From Albugo candida (Eukaryota > Oomycota > Peronosporomycetes > Albuginales): a stretch of DNA of 64,000 nt. The DNA is taken from positions 124,001 to 188,000 of the forward strand of contig JBDOQK010000051.1 of assembly GCA_040437565.1 (NCBI GenBank), written 5' to 3'. The notes below the pieces were generated by a model. It made no database searches and was not told the origin of the DNA. It saw only the letters and a list, made by a program, of their open reading frames with translations. Positions 10,081 to 24,451 of this stretch are shown in pieces; position 1 is the first letter of the stretch; every line of letters begins with the position of its first letter. Both the position numbers and the translations under genes were made by a program.

Positions 10081-13000
10081 TGACCAGCCAGATTCGACAT
10101 CACACAAAAGAATAGTAAAGAAGCAGGAAATGATACAGGGTCTATCTCGGCTAATTTCAGTTCGCACTTTTGAATGCAGAAGTATATAGGCACAGGAGAA
10201 AGCAAACGGTGTAGGATATAGCGGGGATCTAGTTGTCCTTTTTTCCCCGCCAGACTCTGTATGTCAGACTTCTTTCGCTAAGATCTGCAAATAATTTGCG
10301 CTTGGTGTATATAAAAGATGCTTTGTTGAGGTGTTTGTCCTATGAAACTTGTCGTGGAAGTTGACGTTTAATCGTTTCCGAATGCAACTAATATTTGTGA
10401 GACATGCTTTTTTCTCATGTGTTTGGTCGTATCAACATTTAGAGACAATAAAAATACGGCCATCAATCTAATGCGTGAACCAATGCATAACTCGATGCCA
10501 TGAGAAATGGTGATTTATCACATAATACTACGTGATTGATGCTAACCGCTCGTTCTGATCCGTGCTTTCAGAAGTTTGTATATTTGGAAGCCACGGAGCA
10601 AATCCTATAAGTTTTGTGCAGTCATGTTTTTTGGGGCACTCGACAATGCCGATTAGCCAATATTCTACTTACGCTGATCTTCCGATTGATTGAGCTTCCA
10701 ATCAGCTACTCTCCACATAGAGCTTTCGAAAATATCACGAACAGATGTCATAGAGTCAAACGATGCTTGGAATTGTGTACTCTCCCAGTTGTAGAAAATA
10801 ATCAAATCTGCAAGACCATAAAAATTGGCTCTTTTGTAGTGCGCAAACAGATCGAAAATCCGTTGTAACGAGATTAGAAGAAATTGCCATTCTTTTCTTG
10901 AAAAGAATCAGTAAAGAATCCACTTGTTTACCAGTGAATACCGCAAGAGTGCACGCCGATAAAGCATATTTATAGCTGTTGACAAGTTACCAAATGTCCT
11001 ATGAAAAAAAGGATTTTCTATTGAAACGAACGCGCGACATTCGCGTCAAATGCATAGACAAGGCCATGCTGAGTCAGTGCGCTCTATTATGGTAAGGACC
11101 TTGAGTATTACAGTACCAATGTGATGATATGGTTACTCTCGAATCGCGAAATCTTGATACCCCATCTTGTTGTAGTGGCCGACAATACGATATTTGCAAT
11201 TTTGACGATTTGGTCAATGAGATAAATATGCTTCGTATTGAGGATGAATGAAAGTACTTTTCGTGTTTGGGATGAAGTAAAATACACACTTTGTTAACAG
11301 GTTTTTGTGGCTTCCGGCTTTTAGCAGAGATGCCGGGACCGTATTACGTTTCTTCTCTGCTCTTCCCCACGTTTGAAAACCTTCTTTTCTCATACTATAT
11401 CATCGTGCGCTTGTATCGGTTTCCTAGAAGAGCATAATTTGTTTCACTGCGATGCTTTGAGAGACGCAATGGAGTAATTGTCGTACTCAGTTTTAAGAAA
11501 TGTCAAAACTTTCTGCATCTTGGCCGCGTTCCGTTGATTATCTTTTGGTCCGCCATTATCATATGTACTCTATGATATGTCTTACAATCCTGCCATAGTA
11601 GATCGATTCTCTGCATTATATATATCACTATTTGTGCCTACACTACGTTGTACTCCAAGTGCAAGATTACACTTAATCATTCGCCTTTAAAAATGTCTTC
11701 ATCCCTTCCTTTCTGAAACTGTGATTGCTAGGTTTCGAAATGTGGCTGTATTCGTAATGGCGACGAAAAAATGTATATCGCAGCACATACGTTCCCAAAG
11801 TAGTTCATACAGGTCTACGAAACATGCATTTATGTTTCCGCTGCGGGAGTGACTAGATTAGGAAACACATCTGCAAAGTTATCTTCAGAGCCAATAGTGT
11901 GATGAAGACATGAATTTATTTGCCCTTTCCTCTGCCTTGGCTTTTGTGACAAGAAACAACCAGAGAATCATCGTTCATAAAGCGTTGCAAAATAGCACTG
12001 CACCAACAACAAACTTCAGAAATTTGGCTCGTAGAAACTGCTGTACAAGTCATGAAACAATACATGGTGGTTCGTTGAACTGTCCAACCACTACTCAGCA
12101 AGCCGATTCCTGCCTTTTATCCGTTGCAAAGCTTTTCTTGTCAGCAAACCAAATGGAAACGTTATGTAGCAGTCTATTTCTGACATTGGAATTTATGCAA
12201 ATGTACTCTTCGGGCTTGTTTAGGCATTAAGGTTACGATGGCATACTTTGTCTTATTCTTATCCGAACGAACGAACAATAGCCCTGAAATGACTTGCTTG
12301 TGAGGCTTTTGGAGGGCGACACCACCTGGCCGGCTTATGCTCCGTCTATTCGTTGTTTCGTGCATGTCCAAGGTTGAGCATCTAGACCTGGCTTCCTTGT
12401 GGCTTGCAACTTGATGTTGTTCGCAGCGACTATAAATTTGTTGTCATTAAGTGCTCCCGAGATGACTAGTGTATCACAATGGCATCAATTCCGGTCGTTC
12501 CTCATATTGTTGAACACCTTGGCAAAGACATTCGTGATATTGTCAGTATGTTGACTTGCATGCATAATGGCTTCATATTCATACGACGTACCTAGTAAAT
12601 GAATCTAAAGAGCGAATGTCTCAAGTTGCAGGTGTTACTGCAAATGAATATCTGATACAAAAACACGGTGAAAATGCACCTTATAGCTAATAAGATAGCA
12701 TATGCTGTACAAATATATTCGTTATCCTGGAAAAACGCATTTGATGCAGCGCAAAAGGAAACAATCATTCAATCGTTGATAGGGTGTTGACACCAGAAAG
12801 ATAGTGTAGAATATTTGTTGACGGTATCCTTGAGACAAATGGATGACAAAAGATTAGGTGGTGTTTTTTACCTTTTCAATGCTTCATCTGATAAGAAACG
12901 CTTTCCGAAGATCCAACATTTTTCTCCATTTTGCAATGCCGAAAGTGTAGAACACGTCTCACTGACCTCATAACATTGCTACGCCAAAGCTATTCAATCG

Positions 13001-16000
13001 ATCAAGCTTGTAGTCGTTTTTAGGCTTCCTTTTCATCTTGAGCTATTCCAAATCATCATAGCAAATTCAATGCTATTACATCAAGCAAGCATATTTATTC
13101 GTTTGGCCCCTATCTGATAAATCTGGTTTGGTTCTGGAAAAACAATAGATTTTGCTGAGCTTCATCCTTAGTAGAGGTTTCCACTTGATGGATATTAGTG
13201 CTATTAATGTTTCGGAAGCTTGGGTCCTATACAGCAACATATTCTATTCCATCACTGGTTCTTTGAATGACAGTGCTCCTTTCGTTGCAGCGGATACTGG
13301 ACGTCAGAATTTTGAAGAAAGATACAACCATCATGGAACATCTTCGATCTTCAATATTATCCGCTTTGAGAAACGATAATGGTGATCATCTGCGTACCCA
13401 CGTTGGGTTGACTATGTGCTGTAATAGCTTGCCATGACTTAGATCGATACGAGTGTAGAGATATTGAAGCATTTCCCGCTTGTACCTGCTTCACTTCCTG
13501 GCTTTTCCTTTTTCTGTGTAGTTTGCCCAGATAACATAAAAATGTCAAAAAATCTCGTCGTTGTAGTATTTAGTCTATGAAAGCAAACTAGATGTTTCAT
13601 CCGCATAAATGATATTCTACCTCAATTCTGTAGCAGTTCGAGATCAGTCCATGCTTATCTTTTGTGCAATATCATCCATGTGTTGCACTCGATTGAAATG
13701 AATATATAATTTTCCACCCTCATCCTCTCTTTTTTCTATGCCCTGATTAGTGGGGGTTTGCAGTCATAAAATTTTTGGATTATGCACTTATGTGGGCTTT
13801 TAGTTACATGAATGTGAAAGCTATGAAATCTTGGATAATGCTTACTCTTACAAAGACAGCAATCGATGTGCCATATTTTTTCGGCACCAATTTTTGACTT
13901 TAGTTACATGTACAATTCATTTTTCTCTGACCGCACTGTAACTAGTTGGGATAAAAACCCGTTCCGATGAAAGCTAAATTTTGTACATTTCGCATATCTG
14001 GTTAGTTTCTTATACTCAGCATAAAAGTGCCTATTTTACAAAATGCTCACTTGGGTATTTTTAAGGTGCCGCTTCTGATGAAATTGATCGTGTATCATGT
14101 AGTACATAATATCGCTTCCTGCCCATCCCAGTCCATTCACTAAAAAAGCTACTTTGTTCAGCTTTGTCAAACAGCGGTGCTTGGCTTATCCGAGAGTACT
14201 GACACAGAATCTATCGCTCCCAAACGAGCGCCTGGCAATTCGTCTAGAGTGAATTTTCACCCTGTAAATTATTGCACTATTAAAGCTATGGAGACATTGT
14301 GGTGATACTTAATTTTTTGTTTAATCAAGCTCCAATTTTTTGTAGCTGGTGCTTTTTCGGCAAAGCAGAAATCACAAAACCATTTTTTACCCAAGATTGG
14401 ACAAGATTATATGGAATAATTCTCGCGAATGATTGAGAAGGATCTGAAGGTTTGTAAAACAGTGTACAAAAGCACGCATTATCTTCGAGCGAAGTTCGAG
14501 AGCTTCGGATCGGCCGGCGATTTTTCGAACACCAAAAAATCCGAAAAAGTGCAATATTACCACAAAACTGGTGTTATGGTTTGAATACACAGCCGGTGGA
14601 ATCTTAAGGACAGGTGTTGAGAGTTGATGACACCAATGATCAGAAGAACCTTTTGTCATATTTTCATCAGTTTGTTGTTTTTCGAGTCTCGTTGATAGCC
14701 CTACAAGTCTATAGCTTCATTGAAGGGACCATCTAGTTCGTATCGACAAAAATACCAACCCTTTAGTAACTCTTTCCGCTGACTCCTCATCTGGTATTAT
14801 CATTTTAGGAATATTCGCCGGTATAGGTGGTAATAGCTTATAAAAGACATTCATTCTTTCGTTTTCCGAGGATTTGTCGATCGACTCCTTTCTTCTCAGT
14901 CTGCACTTAACGCTACAGAGTCGTGACGCTCGTTCTTCATGAAATATGAAGAGAGTATCGAACAAAGCTACCGTGAAAAATTAGCCAATTTATACTGATG
15001 TGATATGTTGATATTGGCTCGTTTCTTATTTGACCACTTCAAAAAAAGTGACCGATGAATGGCAGTTATACCGATGGGGTCGACACACTTCGAAATGGAA
15101 TGAACATCGCACTAGTAAGTGGAGTCCTTTACGTCTAAAAGAAGCTGAATGCCCAATTCCATCCTGTATGTGTATATTGGCCTCAGTAAAAAGATCTCGA
15201 ATTTCTCATCACTGGTCACCTCCGGGTATGATAAATAACACGCGATAGAAAAAAAGAGAAGAATTGGTTAAAGAGAAGAAGAATTTATTTTTGGTCCGAA
15301 ATCTGACATCTTGCTCTTCTATGATTGAAAAATCATGGGCATATCAAATTGACTGCAACATCTGGTTGCTAACCTCAAAGCTCTTTACAGCACTTCATAA
15401 CCTTCTTATTGAACTGGAATGCTTCCTCCGTATTCTACGAGTAGCTCTTTTTGAAAAAAATTGGAAGGTTGACGAAATATGTACGGGAGGAATTCTCTAA
15501 TTCAAGTCGATCTATTATCATGTTGTACGAAATACCATTGAAAGCCCCTGAGTGCTTACTCTAGAAGACGAATGGGAGCTCGTTTCATTCAAATTCCTCG
15601 AAAGTTAAGGGAATACATACACTAGAAATTTATGGTATAAATAAGTTGAGAAGCTTGATGTACCAATAAATTGCAGCTAATTCAACACGAACTAATAGAG
15701 ATAGCTAAGCCAGATGCTCGAGCTCTTGCCATCCAGAAGTTTGAGAAATAGGTCTCAATCTCTTCAAGAGAAGAATGCAAAATCCTAAACAAAATTTCCA
15801 GCACGGAACTTTCATCCCTTCATGATAACGATGAGTACGGTAACATTGCAACGGTAGCATCCCTCTACTTGACGATTTGTTACAAAGGGAATGTAATGCT
15901 TATGTTAGTCTAATAACAATATGAAAAGGCAACTATTATCATATCAAAGCATTGCGGATTGGCTTCGTTGAATACGCAAATGAGAAAATATATCAATGGA

Positions 16001-18900
16001 TATGACTTGCCGCTTGTACCATTTCAATAGAGATTAAATTGGCAGTGAGTGTACCATGTACATCTATTCAACGCGCTGTGCTGCTGAAATGATTGAATTG
16101 TGCGGTGGTGCAACACTAATGCGCTCTTAAGTGTCCTTCTTCCATCAGACTTGATAGATGCAGTAAGTATTTTAAAGAAACATGGGATGATCATTGCGAA
16201 AATTTATAGTACTTTTGATGTCCGATCATGCATGCATTGCCTTTCATTGCTCAATATTCTCGAATAGTGGATTCTCCAAGGTTCACGTGTAATTTATACC
16301 AGTACGTTCGTGTCACATTTACCCATGGTAGGAGCCAGTGGTCTTGCAAGAGATGTACTTCCGTTGCATTCGTCATGTTGAAGTTTGAATTCAGCCTTGA
16401 TCATTTGTATAAGATATGCTTTCGACTGATTGAATGATTGGCGAAACTTAAGCTCAATGAAACACCGATTCCAAATTCTAGCTTATATATTGACAGGTCA
16501 TATGTTCAATGCCCTACAAACTCGCTATTCATACATGAATTGAGACCCCTCATGGTTTTTACTGGTCCAACCAGTGTCTTTCGCTTTTAATACTTTCTCA
16601 AGCGAGGCTTCGTATCGAGAACTGATCAGGAGATTTATATATGCTTCTCAAAGATACGGGTCAGGAACCGAATTCTGCTTTGCATGCATGCTTCTTTTTC
16701 TTGCTGTGCTTTGTTCAACAATAACAGTTCAATGAATGAATAGATGTGCTGTAACTCTACTGCAGATTCATCTCGATGTGAAGCAAAAAATGTAGTCCGC
16801 GCTGAGCGATATATAAGTCAAGGTGACCACATCTCGTCTGCTCTTTGCAATCAATCGATTCATACCAGAAAGATTCTTTTGATTGAGTAGATCTTCGGAT
16901 CAAGCCACCTATCTTCATACGAAGTGGATATCATCCTCAAGGATTTGATCTTTTGATGAGCCCCATAGACCGTCAGATGGTTGAAAACAGTCCTGTTTTT
17001 CATTCTTTTATTCTGAGCTACAACGTTGTGAGTAGTCAGTTATGGCTCCGTGAATATGGTATGCAATTTGCTTATCACAATTAAGGAAATCGCCGGAAAG
17101 AATCAGTAGATCAGAAGTTTCGCAACAATCTCCAATTAATCTGGCGGTACAATACAACAGTATGCAAACTGCTTGGTTATCCTTAAAAGAGCAGTAGATA
17201 TTTGTGTAATGCGGGGACATTTTTTTACATGTATTGTATATGATGCATATTTTATAGTCCTACTTTCACTTTCTTTTTACTAAATCGCGATATTGCATGA
17301 AACCCATGAAATGTTATGCTACCAATTTAATCAGACGTAAACAGGTATACTTCTATCACCTTAGAATTCTTCGTACCAGTACTTTCGCTACTTGAGGCTT
17401 CATTCTTGTTTTAATACACCGAAGCTTCGAAATATTCCGCCGTGATATCTGGCTGATTAGCACAATATTGCTTTTAGTTTGATTCCTAAGAGAATCGCTA
17501 CTTAGAAAACTTTTGGACTGAACTTCTCTGATATCCCGCTCAGTGGATGCGTTTGACGTGTCAGTTTTAGTTTTGAAATAGAAGATCTTGCTGAATGGGA
17601 ATATCGAATGCATCATAGACCAAATTCAGCAACTCGTATATTTCTCGTTGAGCATAGCAAGATTCAGCGTACACATCGTATGTACGTTTGGCGACATCCA
17701 TTATCAGCGTTAGTCAATAGAGCTCGGCTAAGCAGATGGCACTATTCTGTAAGCACCACGGGAGTGAAACTTATATGATTAAGAGGCCACACAAGGAAAG
17801 CTTCCGTGACTATGGCCGTAGGAGGACGCTCCAGCACTCTCATGATTATTTATGAGCACAATTACATGCGAAATATTCGTGACATTGAGTTGTAAGAACC
17901 GTATTTTGGTTGTAACGAAGTCAAAGATTTAGTATCTTTGATTCACAGACAATGCATCACTAAATCTGCCAAAGACTAATGGTGATGGTAGGATACGAGC
18001 CATTCATTGTCTGGCTCACCGTAATACTTTATTAAAGAATAGTCAAGGTATTCTGCCATCTTTTCGCAAAGGAAACGCTTAAAATCCATCTTCAGATAGT
18101 CTAATATCAGAACGGAGGCCTTGTAGCTCGCTTTGTCTATGCAGCGTGGTTATGATAAACCAACCTAGGAAAATCTGGCGACACTGACTTGTAGCTTTCT
18201 AGTTCGTCACATCCATCTATTCTTCGGCTGTTCAAATGCCATGTATATTGGTCATTGATGTATATTTGTTCTATTTTATCCGACCACGGTGGATGACGTT
18301 CAATTATGAATAGCAACGTTTAGAATTTCAGTGTGCGCTTTTCGTTTTATTTTGTATGCTGCAAGTCTGTGAAAATACACGTATGTTTTGGCAACTATGT
18401 TGACATTCATATCGGCACAACAATCGAGGCTATGTATTTCTTCCTCTAATCTCAATCTCACTCCTGCTGATACAATGAATGCTGATAAAAATGGAGATTT
18501 AGCAGAAAATATAATGATACGTTTCTTGAAAAGTTTGTATCACAATTCCTTTAACCCGATCGTCTTTGGGATTCTAGTACATTATATGTCGATTACTTTC
18601 CCAACATCGAATATGCTCGCATACTTTACCATGTAACTCGACTTTTGGTAAGAAAATGAATTCTTCCTTGTTCGTATTCGTACATAATTTTTGAAAAACC
18701 TTGCGATCGATTATCGTGTAAAGTATATCCCTCGTCAATTCGTTATGACAAATGACCATGCCTGCTCTATCTAGGACAGCGGAGGTTTTTCTAGGACAAA
18801 GCTACCTTGTCATCATTTATAAATCATAACACCATAACCATAACACCACAATCTTCTATCGTCTTATCGTAGTAATATTATAATATTTACATAGCAAATA
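10081..18900. other. Long gene-free region
   Basis: About 8.8 kb with no recognisable gene; all frames are short and lack family motifs. A plus-strand frame at 11910-12230 shares SLNCPT and a following Gln-containing stretch with one at 23414-23632, hinting that both derive from one decayed repeat. Near 17950-18045 a short plus-strand stretch reads TDNAS then IHCLAHRNTLL, which faintly recalls a hAT transposase. Base composition is AT-rich throughout. The region behaves like old transposon debris. Confidence 0.5.
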
Positions 18901-18907
18901 GCACGGA

Positions 18908-18934
18908 GAGCTCTTAATACAGTATTAAGAGCTC
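18908..18934. repeat. Perfect 13-bp palindrome with 1-nt centre
   Basis: gagctcttaatac and its exact reverse complement gtattaagagctc are separated by a single base. It lies about 80 bp before the hAT-like remnant at 19010. It could be part of a transposon end or a protein-binding palindrome. No gene start is close enough to decide. Confidence 0.6.
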
Positions 18935-19009
18935 GCAAAAATGCGTGAAGAAGACCAAGAAGAAGAGTGACCCAACCCAACCAAGGGACGATGATACAAT
19001 AAGCGCCGA

Positions 19010-20450
19010 TTGCAATGGAATGATGCATACGCACAGCAGTTTGGGCTTCAAGGTGAAGAAAGACATGCTCTTACAGCAAGAGTAATTACGGCGTCTTGTC
19101 GTTTCTGTGAAACCTTCGGTCGAGAAGAGAAAGTATTCACTGACGAAGAAAAGAATGGGATTAAAGGCAAATCAGAGGGGAATACAGATAATATTGCGGA
19201 TGCTTTGGAAGAAAAGCACGAAGAAACAGCAGCCGCAACGAAGATGAGGCGCAAACCTTCCAATAATATCAAGCAATGGAGCAATGCATTCCGTACGGAC
19301 AACATCTGAATCACATGCATGAGAGGCATCCGAAGAAATGGTCTCAGTATACAGCGCTTCCCGAGAGTGTTCTTTTGGAGTGCCATTCAGGTACGGCCGA
19401 GAAAGGTGATCCAACACCGCAATCTGATAAGCTAAAGTCATTTTTTTCCAACTTCCTACATCCCGGCGTTGCCCGTCAAGGAGAGTAACATGTCAAAGAC
19501 TTCTTTAGCAATCTCGAGTAATATTGTCGATGACTTGATTCTGGGGACATTATTTGACGTGGACGACATTGTCGAAGAAAAGCAAGGGCTGTCTTCCTCC
19601 AGATCCATTTCACGCCGGTCACAAAAATTTGAAAGAAGGAGAATCTTTTCTAGTCGTTGCCAACTACGCTATGGTTACCAAAAATGCGTCGCAACTTACG
19701 TATGTGCAGAGTCCTTTGGCGTGCGGTCTATCCTTCTCACTATGTGAAAAGTTGTAATAATGTCCCGAGAGCAGTTAGGTCAGGCGTCAAAGCTTGGATA
19801 CTTGTCTCGAAATGACGTTTCCTCGTTAGTTCGAATCACTTGTGCACTAAGCCTAGAGATGCTAAGTGACTTCATAAGACGAGAATGGACCTTTTCGGTT
19901 GAGATAGATGCTTCTACTGATTTCTATGGTAATTCTTTGCTGGACTCCCGCGCAAGGCTTCCCACAGAAGCTGACATTGGCAATTTTCACGTCCTTACGA
20001 TACCAATGTATTTCGTAAACGATTGGCTTCACGATTGCAGGCTGTTGCTTCGCCAGATATGTACAGGGTCTGATGTGGGGCTCAACAACTTGACCTCGCG
20101 CTGAAGAAAGCTTTGCAATCCCTACCATGATCGGCTATCTTCGACGTCAAAAGAGATTTATATCTGAGATGCAATGCAAAAGACCTTAGTACATCACAGT
20201 CCGCTGGTCCTCTTTGATTCAGGAAACCTCCTGTTATCGGAAGAATTGGGACCGTGTGATGACCTTTCTCATGGAAAAAGATGTTCCCTGGCGGCCAAAC
20301 GATGAGAGGTCTCTGATGTTGATTGTTCCTGACAAGTTCCTGGACATGATGAAATCCCCAGCGCATCACTCCAGGGAAACAACCTGACGCTTAGTCAGCA
20401 AATCATCCAACTATCCAGTCTTTTCAAAGACCTTGAAAGAGCGATTGGCG
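19010..20450 (+). mobile_element. Decayed hAT-like transposase with BED-type finger
   Basis: The pieces occur in the order expected of the hAT-like transposases common in oomycetes. A zinc-finger pair comes first: CRFC near 19105, then FRTDNI and HMHERHPKKW near 19290-19340. A catalytic-core segment follows at 19760-20104 with DAST and RLPTEADIGNFHVLTIPMYF. Then come LALKKALQSLP and YLRRQKRFISEMQC near 20095-20170. These lie in different frames with stops between them, so the copy is dead. No terminal repeats were identified. The assignment rests on the motif pattern and remembered oomycete relatives. Confidence 0.55.
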
Positions 20451-22020
20451 GATCTCTCGAACTCCGAATGTGGAGATAAAAGAGGATAATATCCTACTTG
20501 AGGATGTGCGAATTGTAAAGCGGGGACGTTTCTCTGTGAAGTGCTCCAACCTGAGACCTTCCTGCCACAGGGCTCGTTTCAGCAGAACAATTTTGATGCC
20601 CTTCGTTTGTCCGCGACAAGCAATATTTGGGTGATCTTTATAAAATCATGATCTGAATATTTCTCTCACCTCCAGATGGTGTTTCGCATCAGAGGGAATT
20701 TACCACCAGTACTCAAATGCATCTGCTTTTCGCGAAGGTCGTCAGAAACAAAGGCCCAGTGCGTAGTGCGAAGTTGCATTGTTAAACGCAAACAAAGATT
20801 GCTTTCTGAGAAACTGAGCTTCAAATGGCGATCACCCTCTCCTTCACCTGCTTCAGTAAGTCTTTTTAGCCTTCCACCAGCCATCATGTTAGGTTTCCGG
20901 ATGCATAATTACACAAGCTTCAGCGGGTAAGTTGGGGTTTTGCAGGTTTCTTCATCGTCCTGTGCTAAGCGACTTCCAATATCTCAAAGGAAGTCGCTGA
21001 CACGCATTGAGCGTTCTTTCCCTTTCTTGCGCAATGGCTTCTCACCAGCCCTTCTATCGGCCTCCAATACCGGCAAATATGCTTCATATTTACGCATTTG
21101 TTACAAAGACATTTGACGATAAGCAATCCTATCTTCTCTATCATGGCCATTGATATATATGTGTTTTTGAAATTTACCGAACAAAATATCGAGGGAATGT
21201 AGCCAGCGCATCGTGGTCCGTTCTCAAATTGTCGGTGATGTTTTATACCCAAGGCCGGGGAGAATCTTCCATTTATGTGGGATGTTAATGTATTAATTTT
21301 AATTTTGAATTTGTTCTCCCGAAGATATTGCTGCAAAGGCAATATACAGTTTTGTGTTGTAAAAAGATCCGGCGCTTTGCATGCTTGCCTTGGCGAGACA
21401 AAGGCCGTTTGCCATCCTTAAGGATAGCGTGGACAGAGCATGTCTGCCAAATTTCTTTGCCGGCACCCTAAGCGATCAGCTTACTTGCTTCGAGGCGTCC
21501 TTTACCCGCCTTGCACAGACGCAAGTAATAAAAAAGTAACCCTATGGCTTACTTATGCTTGCGTCTGCTGGAGATTCTGGTTTCCCACTGCCATCAGCTG
21601 CTCAATGGCACTGTGCAGTACTTTCTCTGACCACAGAGACTCCTCTCCTTCGTCACTGTCTGATTGAAAATCATGAACAGTTGCAATCTCAGTTTTTTGC
21701 ACTTGATCGTCCTGGCTTCTGCTCACTTTACCAGGTGCCCAGTGGTATGTCAGAGGCCAGCGGCAGCGCGTCTTTTTTGGCGGGTTTTCGCCTTGCGGTG
21801 CGTGCCGAGTTACCAACATAGCGAGATGTCCATTCGACGACGCGTCTGGCTGCGTGGCTCTCAATGCTCCCAGAAATGTTCTTCGAATGTTTTCTGCAAC
21901 GCCTTCAGCTTCTTGTTCCTCAGCGTCCAAATCCTCAATCAGACCCAAGGATTCTACCTCTGAACTACAACTGCCGTCATTAGAGCTACCAGACGCGGCC
22001 AAAGAACGTTCCTCCATCTT
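20451..22020. other. Unassigned stretch with two longer minus-strand frames
   Basis: Minus-strand frames at 21553-22017 (154 codons, acidic, starting MEERSLAASGSSND with a Ser/Glu-rich N-terminus) and 20965-21342 (125 codons with several Cys) are longer than the local background and lie in the same direction. The region is also visibly more GC-rich than its surroundings. No domain is recognised and no introns could be placed to join them. They may be relics of another transposon or a young orphan gene. Confidence 0.3.
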
Positions 22021-24451
22021 TCGACGCTTACTTTACACAGTTAGTTTGGACCGAGCCTTCATTTTTAATTGAGTTTAGTAGGACGCGGCATTGTGAAATG
22101 TAGGCAAGGAAGAACAGAAGCTTCGGATGCGATGGCAAAGTCTCGTTCAGTGTGGGTCTGCTCCACACAGGTAATGGGACCCCTATATATTAATGAGTTT
22201 TCAGAATTAAATAAGAGCCATAGTTAGTTACACTGACACGATATACTTACTGAATATTACAAATGCAGTTCATCTGTTCGATGTTTCTGTAGCATCATCG
22301 CTTTTTCGCCCTCTCGATAGTCCTTCCGTCGCGTGCCGATCGGAAATGTCACCAAAAAGATGAAAGATTATGAGAAGGAAATGCTTTCTAGAGACGGAGT
22401 AGCACGATTTGGATAAGTACGTTTACTCCTTCATCGCCTTCACAATTGCGGAGCCACAGAAGCTTATAGCGGATCAAATTTTAACTCTGGAACCTCAAAG
22501 GGATGAAGATTCCGGTTTTTGACAAACTGTTGTCAAAAAATTAGAGCGAATAATATTGACCTCTTAGAGGTCTGCGGTAGCAATATGTAGCACTTCAAGG
22601 CGCATAAGTTATTGTGCTGTCTATTGTTAAAATTTACGTGCTTGACATTCGCAGTGCACCAAGTCAGTGTGGTCCTTGAATTATAGTGCGGGTGTCGCGC
22701 ATTGCAATTAAATTTGAAATGCTCATTTAAGGCACATAGACAAGCCTTTTTAGAGATATAAGGCACTTCATAGTTGTGCATGTTTCTGGCGTCCGCTGTT
22801 GCACCTATGAAGAAAGAATCGCTTTTTTCTTTTGATTACCTGGTAGTGGCTTTTTCCCTACTTTTGATGAGGTATTTTCGACTCTCACATTGGTGATGCA
22901 ATTCATTTCGCGTGAGCACACGTATTCCCGGCATGTCATGATTGCTTGACATGTGTCGGGGATATGTTTGGAAGCTTTAGAATGAGCGTAGTCGACAAGA
23001 ACCTAGCAAAGCGGTTACGAAGCATAACATAGTAGAAATTCAAAACTGAGTTGACTAATCAGATGGAAAAGAGATATGTCGCCGTTTTGCTTTCGTCTTG
23101 AGTCGAGAGAAATATGTCACATAGCGACGATACGTTCTGTCAAAGTCCTCTGTATTCAATTCGTAGCGTTTAATTACCCTCTACCAAGAGAGTCTCATCG
23201 GATGGAGGAAGATGCGTGTAATGAGTGAGAACCACGGGCTAAATACTGAACATTCTCTATGAAAACATCATTGTTCCAAACAGTTGCGTAATATCTATTT
23301 TATGGCGTCTTAAAATGTCAATTGTAATGAGTTTCCATCATTTGTTCGCTCACATATAATAAATTATAATACATGGCGCCACATTTATAGTCAAGCTGTG
23401 CAATATATCTTGTATGGTGGAATTCTCATTGAATTGTCCCACCAATACCTATCAAGGTCCGATACTCTTAGACACGTCCATAGTTTCATTGAGTAGGTTG
23501 ACTTTTACGAGAAGAATCGTTACCTCCGACGAGGGACTCCAATGCTGCCCAATCTGCCACCGCTGGGGTTCGGAAGCTGTTGAGATACGCGCGTTTGATT
23601 CAGCTTCAACTATGCTACTTACCGGCTCCTAATTAATGACTGATCGAAATAGTGAGAATTGCGTATTCTCGTGATAATGAGTACTTGTAGAATTCATATT
23701 TCTTCTTTTCTCCACGATTGTTCGCTTTAACATTTTCGGGTATTTTCAGACGTTCTACCGCTTCTGATTACATTTTCACTTATTTGGCATTTGTATGCGG
23801 AAATAAACTCGTGTGTGAATTTGATAGAATTTGTTCCATCACGCGTGTCAGTTTTCGGTAATCATGAGTAGTGAAGATGTTACGACTTTGAATCACTTGA
23901 GCCTTACGATCAAGTTGTCGGGATGATCAGCAAGATGGTGCTGCCACGTATAAAACTCTCTCTTTCAATTCATCACTTCAGACACTCCATCCTTTGATTG
24001 CATTGTCCCGCGGGTCTTAACTTTCCTCGTCTTCTTTCATCAACAATAAAATCCTTATTTAATGTAGTTCAACTCCCACCCCTCCCGCTGAGACTAGGAA
24101 TATTGCTAACCACCTTAGATTGGTCAAGTGCGCGTTTCGTCATCCTTGTCTCCACCGTCGCCCGAGTGTAATAATAATTGAAGACACGAAGTCTTGACCC
24201 ACAAGAGATAGTTCATTTCATCACAAATGATCCAACCGTGCATATGGCCACCACACGTATTAAAGCATCATACGACTATTCAGTGTCCTTACTAACGTGC
24301 TACTGATTGAAAGGCATTAAAACATGGTGATGCTGGGTACGTTTTGTAGAATGCAGTGCTTTCATGACGCCAACATCCGTCGCATTTGCGCTTTTCAAAA
24401 ATCTTATCTGAAAATAGGGTTGAGTAAACTCAATTAACGTACTCTGTAATT
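22021..24451. other. Gene-free stretch
   Basis: No gene is recognisable. 23404-23560 is a decayed paralogue of 60-160 and, more weakly, of 12060-12105. The last 400 bp lie downstream of the membrane-protein gene on the minus strand and presumably hold its 3' end. Confidence 0.45.

Noticed and set aside
11910-12230. A real gene of 106 codons
   Set aside because: No ATG context, domain or intron support; only a few residues recur in another decayed repeat at 23.4 kb.
16228-16437. A relic Cx2C effector module (CKRC)
   Set aside because: A single cysteine pair without the surrounding family words; it could easily be chance.
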